Assembly: GCA_963825315.1 (NCBI GenBank)
Contig: CAWGST010000004.1
Coordinates: forward strand, 1 to 64,000
Length of the DNA stretch: 64,000 nucleotides
Reading direction: 5' to 3'
DNA from: DASRLE01 sp963825315
Lineage (GTDB): Bacteria > Verrucomicrobiota > Verrucomicrobiia > Limisphaerales > Palsa-1400
Shown: piece by piece, positions 49,798 through 59,357 of the stretch
How the letters are laid out: every line of letters begins with the position of its first letter
Position numbering within the stretch: the stretch's first letter is position 1
Made by a program: the position numbers and the translations under genes
The notes under the pieces: generated by a model
Database searches by the model: none
What the model saw: only the letters and a program-made list of their open reading frames with translations
Told to the model about the DNA's origin: nothing

Positions 49798-50916
49798 TTA
49801 AGGAAGGAAATTATGAATCATCATGGAGGCAGCTTCATCGCAGCCTTTCTCCGCGTCAGGGCCGGCGATGTTCGTCGCCACAACAACGGAGAAATCCTTT
49901 TCCGGCGCGAGCCACATCACGACATACCACATCGTATTCGAGCCAGCGTGCGTCAACGCGTTTCCGCCCGCCCAGCCGCGTTTCGCAACGATCCAGCCAC
50001 AGGCGTAGTCACCGCCAGGCGGCGGCGTGTGGAGTTTAACGAGTGTTCCGGGTTTCAAGAGGCCGCCAGTCTGACCACGCTGCATCTGGAAAATCGTAAA
50101 GCGGGCAAGGTCGTCGAGCGAACAATGGACGCGGCCGGCGGATGCGATGGCCGGAGGATTGTCCACCTGCAACGGCTGGATGATACCCAATTTGCGAGTG
50201 TGCCCCCAAGGCTGGTCAACCCCGCCAATTGTTCCCGGCGGACCGAATCCGGCGGAATCCATGTGCAGCGGCTTGAAAAGCCGTTCGGTCATCAATGTTT
50301 CCCACGGTTTGCCGGTAAGCTTTTCCAGCATCGCGCCAATGATGGCGTAGCCTTGGTTCGAATAAATCATCTTCGTTCCGGGCGCGGCTTCCGGCGGTTG
50401 ACTCAGGACAGCTTCGATGAATTCACGGCGCTGCCCGGTGGGCGTGCCTTGTTGTTCCCAAGCCCGTTTCCATGCGGCCGCCGGCGGTTTGCCGGGAACG
50501 CCGCCGCGATGCGTGAGCAATTGCTCGACGGTCACAGCTTCATATTGCTTGTCCATCTTGCCCTTCAACTCCGGGAACACCTCTGCAATCGTGGTGTCCC
50601 AGCGTAATTTGTCTTCTTCAATCAGCATGGCCGCAAGCGTGGCCGTCATGGCCTTGGTGTCGGAACCGATGTGAAACACGTCGTTGGTCGTCACCGGCGT
50701 AGGGTCGCCCGACTTGCGGACGCCCACTGCGGCCCGGTCGCAAATCCGGCCGTCTTTCACCACCACCACGGCCAGTGCGGGCAGGTCATGCTTTTTGCGG
50801 ATGACTTCAAGGGCTTGGGTCATATCTGCTGTTGACGGCGGCGCAGACGATACGGTGATGACACCAACAGTCAAGGCTGCAACCACCAAGATTCCAAGCA
50901 GGATTTTATTTTTCAT
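49798..50916 (-). CDS. Exported serine hydrolase (beta-lactamase family)
   Basis: A 372-residue protein with a signal peptide (MKNKILLGILVVAALTVGVI). Active-site SxxK is in GSDTKAMTA, the tyrosine motif in YSNQGYAI, and HAGS near the C-terminus takes the third-motif position. Related to class C beta-lactamases and D-aminopeptidases; the substrate is unknown. It differs from the hydrolase at 18,852 in lacking the C-terminal domain. Confidence 0.9.
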   Translation of the reverse strand: MKNKILLGILVVAALTVGVITVSSAPPSTADMTQALEVIRKKHDLPALAVVVVKDGRICDRAAVGVRKSGDPTPVTTNDVFHIGSDTKAMTATLAAMLIEEDKLRWDTTIAEVFPELKGKMDKQYEAVTVEQLLTHRGGVPGKPPAAAWKRAWEQQGTPTGQRREFIEAVLSQPPEAAPGTKMIYSNQGYAIIGAMLEKLTGKPWETLMTERLFKPLHMDSAGFGPPGTIGGVDQPWGHTRKLGIIQPLQVDNPPAIASAGRVHCSLDDLARFTIFQMQRGQTGGLLKPGTLVKLHTPPPGGDYACGWIVAKRGWAGGNALTHAGSNTMWYVVMWLAPEKDFSVVVATNIAGPDAEKGCDEAASMMIHNFLP

Positions 50917-51032
50917 ATTCAGTTAAATAGTGACCGAACCCCGCCCTTTCTTGCAAAGAAAATGCCTCTTTTGGCTTTCTCCCGGCATGATCGCCCACAG
51001 CATCAAGAAGAAGCGGGCAAGGTTTCAACAAG

Positions 51033-51064
51033 CCCGTTAAGAAGCTGGGGAGCTTCTTAACGGG
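51033..51064 (-). terminator. Terminator-like hairpin after the pilin gene
   Basis: A perfect 14-base stem CCCGTTAAGAAGCT / AGCTTCTTAACGGG with loop GGGG, 31 bases beyond the pilin stop. A full T run is lacking on either side, so termination is likely but not certain. Confidence 0.7.
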
Positions 51065-51094
51065 TTGTTTGTCTTCATCAGCCATCCGTACCGG

Positions 51095-51472
51095 TTACGG
51101 CAGAACATGCACTGCGGGGATGATCAGGCACACCGGCTTGGCCCCCACGCTTTGGGGAGCATAGCTCGTGGCGAAGGTCTGCGCGGCGTCAGCCGGACAC
51201 GAGGGCAAACTCCCGCCAGAGCTGCGGCCCAAGTAGGGCTGGAGATCGCTGCCCATCGGCGTGTCTGTGCCCTGCTTGCGTTGTTCGAGCGCCCATTCCT
51301 GCTTGGCAGCGTCAATGTTGCGCAGGTTGCTGATGCAGATGTTCGTCTGGGCCACCTGACGCGAATGCACGAAGTTTGGAATGGCCATCGCCGCCAGGAG
51401 TCCGATGATGGCCACCACGATCATGATTTCGACCAGGGTGAACCCGGTTTTGCGGGTGATTTTGTTTTTCAT
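51095..51472 (-). CDS. Type IV pilin-like/general secretion pseudopilin
   Basis: A 125-residue protein with a class III signal: basic leader, then G-FTLVEIMIVVAIIGLLAAM with Glu at +5. The globular part (about 85 residues) carries SNLRNIDAAKQEWALEQRKQ and two cysteines. It is processed by prepilin peptidase and assembled at the inner membrane. A Shine-Dalgarno GGAAAGGAAC precedes the start. It is a lone gene here, without an assembly cluster. Confidence 0.9.
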   Translation of the reverse strand: MKNKITRKTGFTLVEIMIVVAIIGLLAAMAIPNFVHSRQVAQTNICISNLRNIDAAKQEWALEQRKQGTDTPMGSDLQPYLGRSSGGSLPSCPADAAQTFATSYAPQSVGAKPVCLIIPAVHVLP

Positions 51473-51649
51473 AACTGCGTTCCTTTCCAGCGCGGCGTGA
51501 ACAAGGCAAAAGGCGGGTTTATATGATTACAATTTTGTTCACGAATTGCCGTTTGCCAACCGCACCGTGAATTATTTAACCCACCCCTCGCAGCTTGGTT
51601 TCGGTCACCCGGCTGGGAATGAATCAAACTGGACCGTCCCTCCCGTCCT

Positions 51650-52828
51650 TTAACTGGTTCCCATGCCGACGTTTTGCACGGTCTGGAAGAGCTTGCCTTC
51701 GGTCTTGATGCTGGGGGCAATGATGATTTCAGTCTCTTGAAATTGCCGGATGCTCGCCGCGCCAACGTTGCCCATGCAGGTCGTGATCGCCCCCACCAGG
51801 TTTTGCGAGCCGTCATCAACCGTGGCGGGACCGAAGAGTATCTGTTTGAGGGAGCCGGTGACGCCGACTTTGATGCGGGTGCCGCGCGGCAGGTTGGCGT
51901 GCGGGGTGGCCATGCCCCAATGGTTCCCCTTCCCCGGCGCTTCCTGCGCCCGAGCAAAGGCGCTGCCGACCATGACCGCGTCCGAACCGCAGGCCAGGGC
52001 TTTGCAAACGTCGCCCCCTTTGCTCATGCCGCCGTCGGTAATGATCGGCACATACTTGCCGGTCATTTTGTGATGATAATCGCGCGCCGCGGCGCAATCC
52101 ACCGTGGCCGTGACTTGCGGGACGCCCAAGCCGAGGACTCCACGGCTGGTGCAGGCCGCGCCGGGTCCGACGCCGATCAAAACGCCCGCCACGCCGCAGC
52201 CCATCAATTCCAATGTGACTTTATAAGTGACCGCGTTGCCGATGATGACCGGGATGTGCATCTTCCGGCAAAAATCCGCCAACTCCAGGGATTTATACTC
52301 GGTCGAAAGATGTTTGACGGTCGAGACGGTGGATTGGACGACGAAGAGGTCGGCGCCGGCTTCCTGGGCGATGCAGCCAAAGCGCTCCGCTTTCTGCGGG
52401 ATGGAGCTGACGGCGGCGAGCACGCCGGCTTTTTTCAGTTCCTCCACCCGCCGGGCAATCAACTCCTCCTTGACGGGTTCGGTGTAAACTTTCTGGATCA
52501 AAGCGGTGACCTCCTCCTTGCCGGCTTTGACAATCTGACTCAGCACATCCGACGGATTTTCGTAGCGCGTTTGCACGCCTTCCAGATTGATCACGCCCAA
52601 CCCGCCGAGCTTGCCCATGGCGATGCAGAACCGGACATCGGTCACGCCGTCCATGGCGCTGGCGATGATGGGGATTTTCAGTTCGATGGCGCTGCCGTCT
52701 TTGCGCGGGATGGTGAACGACGTGTCCACCTCATTGGGATTGATCGTCACATCGCCGGGCACAAGGGCGATCTCGTCAAAACCGTAGGTGACGCGCGCTT
52801 TTCGATTTCGTCCGATCCACATTCCCAT
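51650..52828 (-). CDS. guaB3: GuaB3-type IMP dehydrogenase family protein
   Basis: A 392-residue TIM-barrel enzyme without CBS domains. The loop GVGPGAACTSRGVLGLGVPQ contains the catalytic Cys position, with IITDGGMSKGGDVCKALACG for phosphate binding. This pattern matches the GuaB3 branch rather than canonical GuaB. Members of the branch are either GMP reductase-like or IMPDH-like, so the exact reaction is uncertain. It is the last gene of the exbB-led operon. Confidence 0.85.
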   Translation of the reverse strand: MGMWIGRNRKARVTYGFDEIALVPGDVTINPNEVDTSFTIPRKDGSAIELKIPIIASAMDGVTDVRFCIAMGKLGGLGVINLEGVQTRYENPSDVLSQIVKAGKEEVTALIQKVYTEPVKEELIARRVEELKKAGVLAAVSSIPQKAERFGCIAQEAGADLFVVQSTVSTVKHLSTEYKSLELADFCRKMHIPVIIGNAVTYKVTLELMGCGVAGVLIGVGPGAACTSRGVLGLGVPQVTATVDCAAARDYHHKMTGKYVPIITDGGMSKGGDVCKALACGSDAVMVGSAFARAQEAPGKGNHWGMATPHANLPRGTRIKVGVTGSLKQILFGPATVDDGSQNLVGAITTCMGNVGAASIRQFQETEIIIAPSIKTEGKLFQTVQNVGMGTS

Positions 52829-52846
52829 AGGTCAAATTCAAATGAT

Positions 52847-53071
52847 TCAAAACTGGAACGGTTCATTGAGCGTTCCGCACTGCGAGCAACGCGAACGGTC
52901 CTCATCCGCGTCGTCCGTATAGATCGAACCGCACCGCTCGCACCGGAAAATGCGGTCCTGTTTCCGCGCCGGGCCAAAGCGCCGGCTGCGTATTTCAGAA
53001 TATACGGCCAGGACGGAAAGACCGGCAAGCAAAGAAACAACATAAGCGAAAATAAGGCCTTGCCACGACAT
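52847..53071 (-). CDS. Small membrane protein with zinc ribbon
   Basis: A 74-residue protein with an N-terminal helix (LIFAYVVSLLAGLSVLAVY) and CERCGSIYTDDADEDRSRC plus SQCG, a four-cysteine zinc ribbon. It lies between the ExbD-TonB-like gene and guaB3 with small gaps. Function unknown. Confidence 0.7.
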   Translation of the reverse strand: MSWQGLIFAYVVSLLAGLSVLAVYSEIRSRRFGPARKQDRIFRCERCGSIYTDDADEDRSRCSQCGTLNEPFQF

Positions 53072-53095
53072 GCTAAAAATCCTTCACCATTGTTT

Positions 53096-54529
53096 TCACC
53101 GCGCGCCGGCCGGGCCGGCATTGGTCGGTTCGACGGTTTGCCATTCAAATACGGCCTTGCCCCAAACCGGCGTCGGCGAGGGCGCGGGCCGGAAACGCAG
53201 GCCGCGCGCCTGGTCCAGGGCGTTGCTGTCCGCATCCGCCGATCCAGACCGTGCCAGCAACCGGGCGGCAATGACCTGTCCCGCCGAATCAACGGCAATC
53301 TGCACGACGGATTTGGCCAACAACTGAGCGTTGGTCTCCGCTGGCAGTTCGGCGGGCGCGTTGAGCTGGCGCCCGGCCAGCTCCCCTTTGATCTCAAAGA
53401 GGGATTGGGTTCTGACCGGTTCCGGGGTCAGAAAAACCGGCCACGGTTCCAGTTCCGGGCCGCCTTGGTCCGCCAAGCCGAATGGCAGGCCGGATTTGGC
53501 CCGGTTCAGCGGCGGAAAATCGCTTCCGAGCCGGGCCGCATCGAGCGTCAGCCACGCGGGCGCTTCCGTTTCGCTGGGCGCTTCAAATTGTCGCGCTGGC
53601 AGACGCAGCCAGGCGCGCTCCGAAAAACCGTGCAGACTCGGCAGCGGAAACACAGTCGGATCGATGGCAAAGAATGTTTTGGACAATTGATCCGCAGTCA
53701 GCGGCGTCCCCAGCAGACGGAAATGGCCGGGCGCGGCGGCCACGCGGGAGGGCCTGTGCTCGCGCCCGGCAAACAGCAGTATCAGCCCCGCCTGCACAAC
53801 GCACAAGACGCCGACAACGCGCCAAAAACGCCCCCTCGTCCACCCGGAAGGTTCCATCGGCGGACCATTCATGGCCGCGAGGCGCCCGGCGGGCGCGGCA
53901 AAAACACTGGGCCGTTCCGCCAGCAGGAATTCCGTGATGCCAACGTCCCGGGCCAGCCGGTACAAGCGCATCACTACTTCGTTTTCCGCCGCCTTGTCGG
54001 CCCAAAGGACCAACGTCAGCTTTTTCGAGGCGCGGGAAGCCTCCTGCAAACGGCGGCGCAATTCCTCCTTCAATTCCCGTTCTTGCACCGGCCTGTTTTC
54101 GAAAAAGCATTGCCCGCGAAAATTGACCGCGACAATGACCGTTGGATTGTCTGTCCCCGTCAAATGGTCGCCGTCGGGAAGGCGTACTTGAAAAAGGCCG
54201 CGCACTTGTTCGACCAGCTTGGGGTCCGCTCCCGGTTCGGCCTGAAGACGGAACGGTTGATTCCCCGGCGCGTTCTTCAAATCTTCGGCGCGCAGGCGCT
54301 CCAGTTCCGCCGCCTTGTTGGTTTTTCCGGCGAAGATGATGTCGCCGTCGCGGGTGACGGTGATGGTTTGGGCGTCGGGGGCGGTGGAACCCTCGAACTT
54401 GACCAGCACGCCCGGCGTATAAAGCAGGGATCCCAGCAGCATGAAGATGACCAGCAAAAAGAGCACTCCCACCACCGGCGCCGGGTCCAGCGGCCCCCGA
54501 AAAATGCTGGCCTGGCGCGCAAATCTCAT
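53096..54529 (-). CDS. ExbD-like domain fused to a TonB-like C-terminal domain
   Basis: A 477-residue protein. Residues 1-60 resemble ExbD/TolR: cytoplasmic tail, one helix (VVGVLFLLVIFMLLGSLLYT) and a periplasmic start. A second ExbD-like stretch (KLTLVLWADKAAENEVVMRL) follows at about 165-210, then a second helix (VVGVLCVVQAGLILLFA, about 240). The last 80 residues (VVQIAVDSAGQVIAARLLAR ... ARGLRFRPAP) follow the TonB C-terminal pattern. The start overlaps the exbB stop (ATGA), so proton channel and transducer are made together. Confidence 0.75.
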   Translation of the reverse strand: MRFARQASIFRGPLDPAPVVGVLFLLVIFMLLGSLLYTPGVLVKFEGSTAPDAQTITVTRDGDIIFAGKTNKAAELERLRAEDLKNAPGNQPFRLQAEPGADPKLVEQVRGLFQVRLPDGDHLTGTDNPTVIVAVNFRGQCFFENRPVQERELKEELRRRLQEASRASKKLTLVLWADKAAENEVVMRLYRLARDVGITEFLLAERPSVFAAPAGRLAAMNGPPMEPSGWTRGRFWRVVGVLCVVQAGLILLFAGREHRPSRVAAAPGHFRLLGTPLTADQLSKTFFAIDPTVFPLPSLHGFSERAWLRLPARQFEAPSETEAPAWLTLDAARLGSDFPPLNRAKSGLPFGLADQGGPELEPWPVFLTPEPVRTQSLFEIKGELAGRQLNAPAELPAETNAQLLAKSVVQIAVDSAGQVIAARLLARSGSADADSNALDQARGLRFRPAPSPTPVWGKAVFEWQTVEPTNAGPAGAR

Positions 54530-55155
54530 GTCGGGCGGGAGGCGGCCTCCGGGGGGGCGGTGACGATGTTCAAGATTTCGCTGGAGACCTGCTCCATGTC
54601 GAGAACAATAGTATTGACTCTACCGACCAGATAATTATAGCCGGCGTAACTGGGGATGGCCACCGCCAGGCCGGCGGCCGTGCAGATCAACGCCTGCCAG
54701 ACCCCGCCCGAGAGCTGGCCGACATGGGCGTTGAGTCCGCTGTCCTCGACGGCTTTGAACACATCCATGAAGCCGAGAACGGTGCCGAGCAGGCCCAACA
54801 ACGGGGCGATTTGCGCGATGGTGGCGAGCAGGTTGAGTTTCTGTTCCAGGCGCGGCACCTCCCATGCTCCGGCGTCTTCCAGCGCCTCCCGCACCGCCTC
54901 GCGGCCCCGTTCGCGATTGAGGATGGCCACCTTGACCAGGCGCGCCACCGGCCCGGGCGTGGCGTCGCAAATCGCGATGGCTTCCACCACATTGTCCCGC
55001 TTGAGAACGTTGCGCACGCCGTTGAGAAACTCGGTCGAATTGATTTGTTCGCTGTGGTAGAGCAAAAGCCGCTCGAAAAAAACCGCCAGCGCCAGCGCGC
55101 TCGCCGCCACAATCACCCAAATCATCAACCCACCCTCCGCCAAAAAATGAGGCAT
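54526..55155 (-). CDS. exbB: MotA/TolQ/ExbB proton channel family protein
   Basis: A 209-residue protein with three membrane helices; the family block is LLATIAQIAPLLGLLGTVLG followed by FMDVFKAV, and VWQALICTAAGLAVAIPSYA closes the channel. It powers the ExbD-TonB-like partner with the proton gradient. ATG 55155 is preferred over the TTG at 55161. It is the first gene of a four-gene operon. Confidence 0.92.
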   Translation of the reverse strand: MPHFLAEGGLMIWVIVAASALALAVFFERLLLYHSEQINSTEFLNGVRNVLKRDNVVEAIAICDATPGPVARLVKVAILNRERGREAVREALEDAGAWEVPRLEQKLNLLATIAQIAPLLGLLGTVLGFMDVFKAVEDSGLNAHVGQLSGGVWQALICTAAGLAVAIPSYAGYNYLVGRVNTIVLDMEQVSSEILNIVTAPPEAASRPT

Positions 55156-55270
55156 GCCCAATTTATAAGGTTTGTGGAGCGGGGATAAAAGGCCAAAGTT
55201 TTCCAGCGCAAAAATTCATCCGACAATTGACTCGCGCCGGACGGCGCCCATCATGCTATTATCTTTCAAT

Positions 55271-55726
55271 ATGAACTTGGACGAGACACAACAGAAAAAG
55301 GTGGCCGCCTGGATCAATGAGGGCCTGAAGCTTTCTGACATTCAGAAACGGTTGGAAACCGAGTGCGGCCTGCGCGTGACCTATTTGGATCTTCGGCTGA
55401 TGGTGGACGATTTGAAACTCAAACCCAGGGACCCCGCTCCGCCGCCCAAGCCTCCCCCGTCCGCGGCGGCGGAATCGAAACTCAGCCTGGCCCCGGCGGA
55501 GGCCCCCGCCGGCAAAGTCAGCGTCAGCGTGGACCAGTTGACGCGTGCGGGCGCGTTGGTCAGCGGCAAAGTCAAATTCAGCGATGGAAAATCGGCGGAA
55601 TGGATTTTGGATCAAGCGGGGCGTCTGGGCCTCGTCCCCGCCGAGAAGGGATACAAGCCGTCCCCCGCCGATTTGCAGGAATTTCAAATTGCCCTGCAAG
55701 CCGAGCTGCAAAAACAGGGGCTTTAG
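55271..55726 (+). CDS. Conserved hypothetical protein
   Basis: A 151-residue protein. The N-terminal helical part (AAWINEGLKLSDIQKRLETE, CGLRVTYLDLRLMVDDL) looks like a small HTH-like unit, followed by a Pro/Ala linker and a beta-rich domain (GALVSGKVKFSDGKSAEWIL). It is found widely in this phylum by recollection, but unnamed. Divergent from exbB. Confidence 0.65.
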   Translation: MNLDETQQKKVAAWINEGLKLSDIQKRLETECGLRVTYLDLRLMVDDLKLKPRDPAPPPKPPPSAAAESKLSLAPAEAPAGKVSVSVDQLTRAGALVSGKVKFSDGKSAEWILDQAGRLGLVPAEKGYKPSPADLQEFQIALQAELQKQGL

Positions 55727-55738
55727 GGCATCTCCCCC

Positions 55739-55768
55739 ACCTCACTCGACAGTGACACTTTTGGCCAG
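55739..55768 (+). repeat. Direct repeat of the glmS 3' end, left copy
   Basis: ACCTCACTCGACAGTGACAC then TTTTGGCCAG; 28 of 30 bases match 60814-60843. Read on the minus strand it encodes LAKSVTVE plus a stop, the last codons of glmS. Confidence 0.85.
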
Positions 55769-55800
55769 ATGTATGAGGCTCGCCCCAAGGATTTAAATTT

Positions 55801-57252
55801 ATGCGAAGATCATTAAGAGTCCCAATTATCGTGGTGCTGGCGTTGACGCTCGCGGGTGCGGCGGGCGTTTGGGTCTGGCACGCGCGTCGCGCCAACAGAC
55901 CTTCGTGGCGCACAGGCGTGGTGCGAAGAGGAGACCTCAGGGCCACGATTACGGCAACGGGCACGGTGGAACCGGAAGAGGTGGTGGACGTGGGGGCGCA
56001 AGTGGCCGGGCAGTTACTCGAGTTTGGCAAGGACAAGGATGGCAAGACCATTGATTACGGATCCAAGGTGGAGTCAAACACGCTCCTGGCCAGGATTGAC
56101 GCCCGTCTCTACGCGGCGGATGTGGCGCTGGCAAAGGCGGCGGTGGATTCGGACAAGGCCGGGGAAGTGCAGGCCGCGGCCAATTTGGAGCAGATGAAAG
56201 CCAGGGAGGCGCAGGCCGAGGCGGATTGGAAACGGGCGCAGAGGCTCGGCCCGTCGGAAGCGCTGGCGCCGACAACGTATGATTCCTACAAGGCCAATTA
56301 CGAAATTGCCAAAGCCAACGTGGATTTGGATATTGCAGCTCTGGCCCAGGCCAAAGCCACAACGGTGCAAGCGGAAGCCACCCTGGACAAAGCCCAGGAG
56401 ACGCTCGATTACTGCACCATTTTTTCGCCGGTCAAGGGCGTGATCATTGACCGGCGCGTGAATATTGGCGAAACGGTGGTGTCGAGCCTGAACACGCCGA
56501 GTTTGTTCCTGATTGCCAAGGACCTGACCAGAATCCAGGTTTGGGTTTCAGTCAATGAGGCGGACATTGGGAAAATTCAAACCAACCAGGCCGTGACCTT
56601 TACCGTGGACGCTTTTCCAAATCGCACCTTTCACGGAAAGGTGAACAAGGTGCGGCTCAACGCGACCATGACGCAAAATGTGGTGACTTACACCGTGGAG
56701 GTCAACACGGACAACACGGATGGCAGGCTTTTGCCATACTTGACAGCGAACGTTCTATTCCTGACCGGAGAGGCCCACGATGTGCTTCTGGCTTTGAACT
56801 CGGCCCTGCGCTTTCGTCCGGCTCCGGACTTGGTTGCCCCGGCATCCGGCCACGCGAACGAACGGTCCGGCGGAGCGCCCGACAGCGGCCAGCGGAGAGG
56901 GCGGCATGGCGGCGGTGACGACAACCCGCCCTTCCAACAAACCGGCGCCTTGTGGGTGCCAGATGGAGCCTTTGTCCGTCCGATTCACGTCAACCTCGGA
57001 CTGTCCGACGGCACCTGGACGGAAGTGCAAGGCGAAGGATTGAGCGATGGCATGACGGTGGTGCTTGGCGTGCAGACCCCGGACATGGTGGCGGAGGCAG
57101 CTCCTGGCGCGAGTCCCTTCATTCCGCAGTTTGGCCGGCGCCCCGCGCAAGGGACACAAGCCGGGCCAGCCGCGCCGGCCGCGCCGGCCGGGCAGGGCGG
57201 AACCAGAGAATCTGGCGGAGGCGGCGGCCAAAGACGGGGTACCAACCCATGA
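55801..57252 (+). CDS. macA: MacA-like periplasmic adaptor (membrane fusion protein)
   Basis: A 483-residue protein with an N-terminal anchor (VPIIVVLALTLAGAAGVWVW), a biotinyl-lipoyl-like half (ATITATGTVEPEEVVDVGAQ), a long alpha-hairpin rich in Ala/Glu/Lys, and the second lipoyl half (LDYCTIFSPVKGVIIDRRVN). A Gly/Pro-rich insert and tail near residues 355-385 and 440-483 are unusual. It bridges the ABC transporter and the outer-membrane channel. First gene of the efflux operon. Confidence 0.9.
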   Translation: MRRSLRVPIIVVLALTLAGAAGVWVWHARRANRPSWRTGVVRRGDLRATITATGTVEPEEVVDVGAQVAGQLLEFGKDKDGKTIDYGSKVESNTLLARIDARLYAADVALAKAAVDSDKAGEVQAAANLEQMKAREAQAEADWKRAQRLGPSEALAPTTYDSYKANYEIAKANVDLDIAALAQAKATTVQAEATLDKAQETLDYCTIFSPVKGVIIDRRVNIGETVVSSLNTPSLFLIAKDLTRIQVWVSVNEADIGKIQTNQAVTFTVDAFPNRTFHGKVNKVRLNATMTQNVVTYTVEVNTDNTDGRLLPYLTANVLFLTGEAHDVLLALNSALRFRPAPDLVAPASGHANERSGGAPDSGQRRGRHGGGDDNPPFQQTGALWVPDGAFVRPIHVNLGLSDGTWTEVQGEGLSDGMTVVLGVQTPDMVAEAAPGASPFIPQFGRRPAQGTQAGPAAPAAPAGQGGTRESGGGGGQRRGTNP

Positions 57253-57267
57253 CGGCCAGGAATCGTT

Positions 57268-57978
57268 ATGGAATTGCTTGAATTGCGCGAGGTTTACAAG
57301 ACCTATCACCTGGGCGAACTGGATTTGCCTGTGCTCAAAGGCGTCACCCTGTCCATTGCCAAGGGTGAACTGGTGGCGCTGATGGGGGTCAGCGGTTCGG
57401 GCAAAAGCACGCTGATGAATATTCTCGGCTGTTTGGATCACCCCTCCGCCGGGGAGTATTGGCTGGACGGACAGGAAATTTCCAAGGCTTCGGCCAACGA
57501 ACGGGCCAGGCTGCGCAACCGGCTGATTGGCTTTGTTTTTCAGAGTTTTAACCTGCTCGCCCGCACGACGGCGTTGGACAACGTTTGCATGCCGCTGGCT
57601 TATGGCGCGCAATATATTCACGATCACGAGATGAAGGAGCGGGCCGCCGAGTTGCTCCGCAAAGTCGGCCTGGACGATCGCATGAATCATCAGCCTTCGC
57701 AACTTTCGGGCGGACAGCAGCAGCGGGTGGCCATTGCGCGGTCGCTCATCAACCGCCCGCGGCTGCTGTTGGCCGATGAACCGACGGGCAATCTGGATTC
57801 GCGCACCAGCGAAGAACTTTTGCAGATGTTCCGCGCGCTCAACCAATCGGAAGGGCTGACGATTGTCCTGGTGACGCACGACCCGCAAGTGGCGCAGCAC
57901 GCCAGACGAATCATCCGCATCCACGATGGGTTGATCGAGGGGGGGGCGGAGGCAAAAAAAGAGGAGGCACAACCATGA
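57268..57978 (+). CDS. MacB-type ABC transporter ATPase
   Basis: A 236-residue ATPase: Walker A GVSGSGKST, signature LSGGQQQRVAIARSLI, Walker B LLLADEPTGNLDSRTSEE, H-loop VTHD. In E. coli MacB the ATPase and permease are fused; here they are separate genes overlapping by four bases. It drives export of macrolides, lipids or peptides in related systems. Confidence 0.95.
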   Translation: MELLELREVYKTYHLGELDLPVLKGVTLSIAKGELVALMGVSGSGKSTLMNILGCLDHPSAGEYWLDGQEISKASANERARLRNRLIGFVFQSFNLLARTTALDNVCMPLAYGAQYIHDHEMKERAAELLRKVGLDDRMNHQPSQLSGGQQQRVAIARSLINRPRLLLADEPTGNLDSRTSEELLQMFRALNQSEGLTIVLVTHDPQVAQHARRIIRIHDGLIEGGAEAKKEEAQP

Positions 57979-59348
57979 GATTTTACCGGACATTTCAAAC
58001 GGCCATGCGCGCCTTGCGCCGCAACATGCTGCGAGCGGCCCTGACCACGCTCGGCATCATTATTGGCGTGGCGGCGGTCATCGCCATGATGGAGATCGGC
58101 AACGGTTCCTCGCTCCAGATTCAGCATACGATTGCCACCCTGGGCGCCAACAATCTGATGGTCTTTCCCGGCAACGCCTTCGCCGGCGGCATCAGCCAGG
58201 GCAACGGAAGCATCATGACGCTGACCCCGGTGGACGCGGACGCGATCCTGAACGAATGCCCGTCGGTGGCGGCGGCGGCGCCGGTGGTGCGGGCGCGCAC
58301 CCAGGTGGTCTATGGCAACCGCAACTGGGTGCCCAACACCATTTCCGGCACCACGGCGGCCTTTCTGGAGGTGCGGGATTGGGCCGACATGGCCCAAGGG
58401 GATTCCTTTACCGACGCGGACGTGCGCAACTCGGGCAAGGTTTGCTTGATTGGGCAGACCCTCGTCCGGCAACTCTTCCCGGATGAATCCCCCATCGGCA
58501 AGGAAATCCGCCTGCAGAACGTGGCCTTCAAAATCATCGGCGTGCTCCGGGCCAAGGGCGCCAATATGATGGGACAGGACCAGGACGACATTGTGCTGGC
58601 GCCATGGACGACGATCAAATACCGGGTCACCGGGAGTTCGGCCACGACCCAAAATCAGAGCGCCGCGTCCGCTTCCACGACAACGACGACGGTTCTGCCC
58701 AGCCAGGTTTATCCGAGCACGTCCGTGGCCCTTTACCCGGTGCCCTCCACCGTGCAAACGACCGACACGCCCCAGCCGATCCGGTTTGCCAATGTGGATC
58801 AAATCGTAGTGGCGGCCAAATCGCCCGGCCAGATTCATACGGCCATTGACGAAATCACTGCGCTCATGCGCGAGCGGCATCACCTCCGCCCCGGCGCGCC
58901 GGACGATTTTACGATTCGGGATATGACGGAAATGATCAAAACGGTCAGTTCGACGACGCTGTTGATGACGAAGCTGTTGCTGATTGTGGCGACGATTTCG
59001 CTGGTGGTGGGCGGGGTGGGCATTATGAACATCATGCTGGTTTCAGTGACAGAACGGACCCGGGAAATCGGGTTGAGAATGGCAGTGGGGGCGCAGCCCG
59101 CGGATATTTTGCGGCAGTTCCTCACCGAAGCGGTGGTGCTCTGCCTGATCGGGGGCGCGGTGGGGATCGGGCTGGGGCGCACCTGTTCCTGGCTGGTGCG
59201 GGTGGTGATGAAGTGGCCGACGGCGGTGTCCATGGGGGCGATCGTTTCCGCGGTGGTGGTCTCGGCGACGGTGGGGGTCGTGTTTGGATATTATCCGGCC
59301 TGGAAGGCCTCGCGCTTGGACCCGATTGACGCGTTGCGTTACGAATAA
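57975..59348 (+). CDS. MacB/FtsX-type ABC transporter permease
   Basis: A 457-residue protein with one N-terminal helix (ALTTLGIIIGVAAVIAMMEI), a large periplasmic domain, and three C-terminal helices with GGVGIMNIMLVSVTERTREI, the FtsX hallmark. A Ser/Thr-rich insert (about residues 215-240) is unusual. Pairs with the preceding ATPase in a mechanotransmission-type exporter. Confidence 0.93.
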   Translation: MRFYRTFQTAMRALRRNMLRAALTTLGIIIGVAAVIAMMEIGNGSSLQIQHTIATLGANNLMVFPGNAFAGGISQGNGSIMTLTPVDADAILNECPSVAAAAPVVRARTQVVYGNRNWVPNTISGTTAAFLEVRDWADMAQGDSFTDADVRNSGKVCLIGQTLVRQLFPDESPIGKEIRLQNVAFKIIGVLRAKGANMMGQDQDDIVLAPWTTIKYRVTGSSATTQNQSAASASTTTTTVLPSQVYPSTSVALYPVPSTVQTTDTPQPIRFANVDQIVVAAKSPGQIHTAIDEITALMRERHHLRPGAPDDFTIRDMTEMIKTVSSTTLLMTKLLLIVATISLVVGGVGIMNIMLVSVTERTREIGLRMAVGAQPADILRQFLTEAVVLCLIGGAVGIGLGRTCSWLVRVVMKWPTAVSMGAIVSAVVVSATVGVVFGYYPAWKASRLDPIDALRYE

Positions 59349-59357
59349 AGGGCCGGG

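Noticed and set aside
51674..54634. A 986-codon open frame on the plus strand opposite guaB3 and the ExbD-TonB-like gene
   Set aside because: Same reason: it spans three real genes on the other strand and shows no protein-like motifs.
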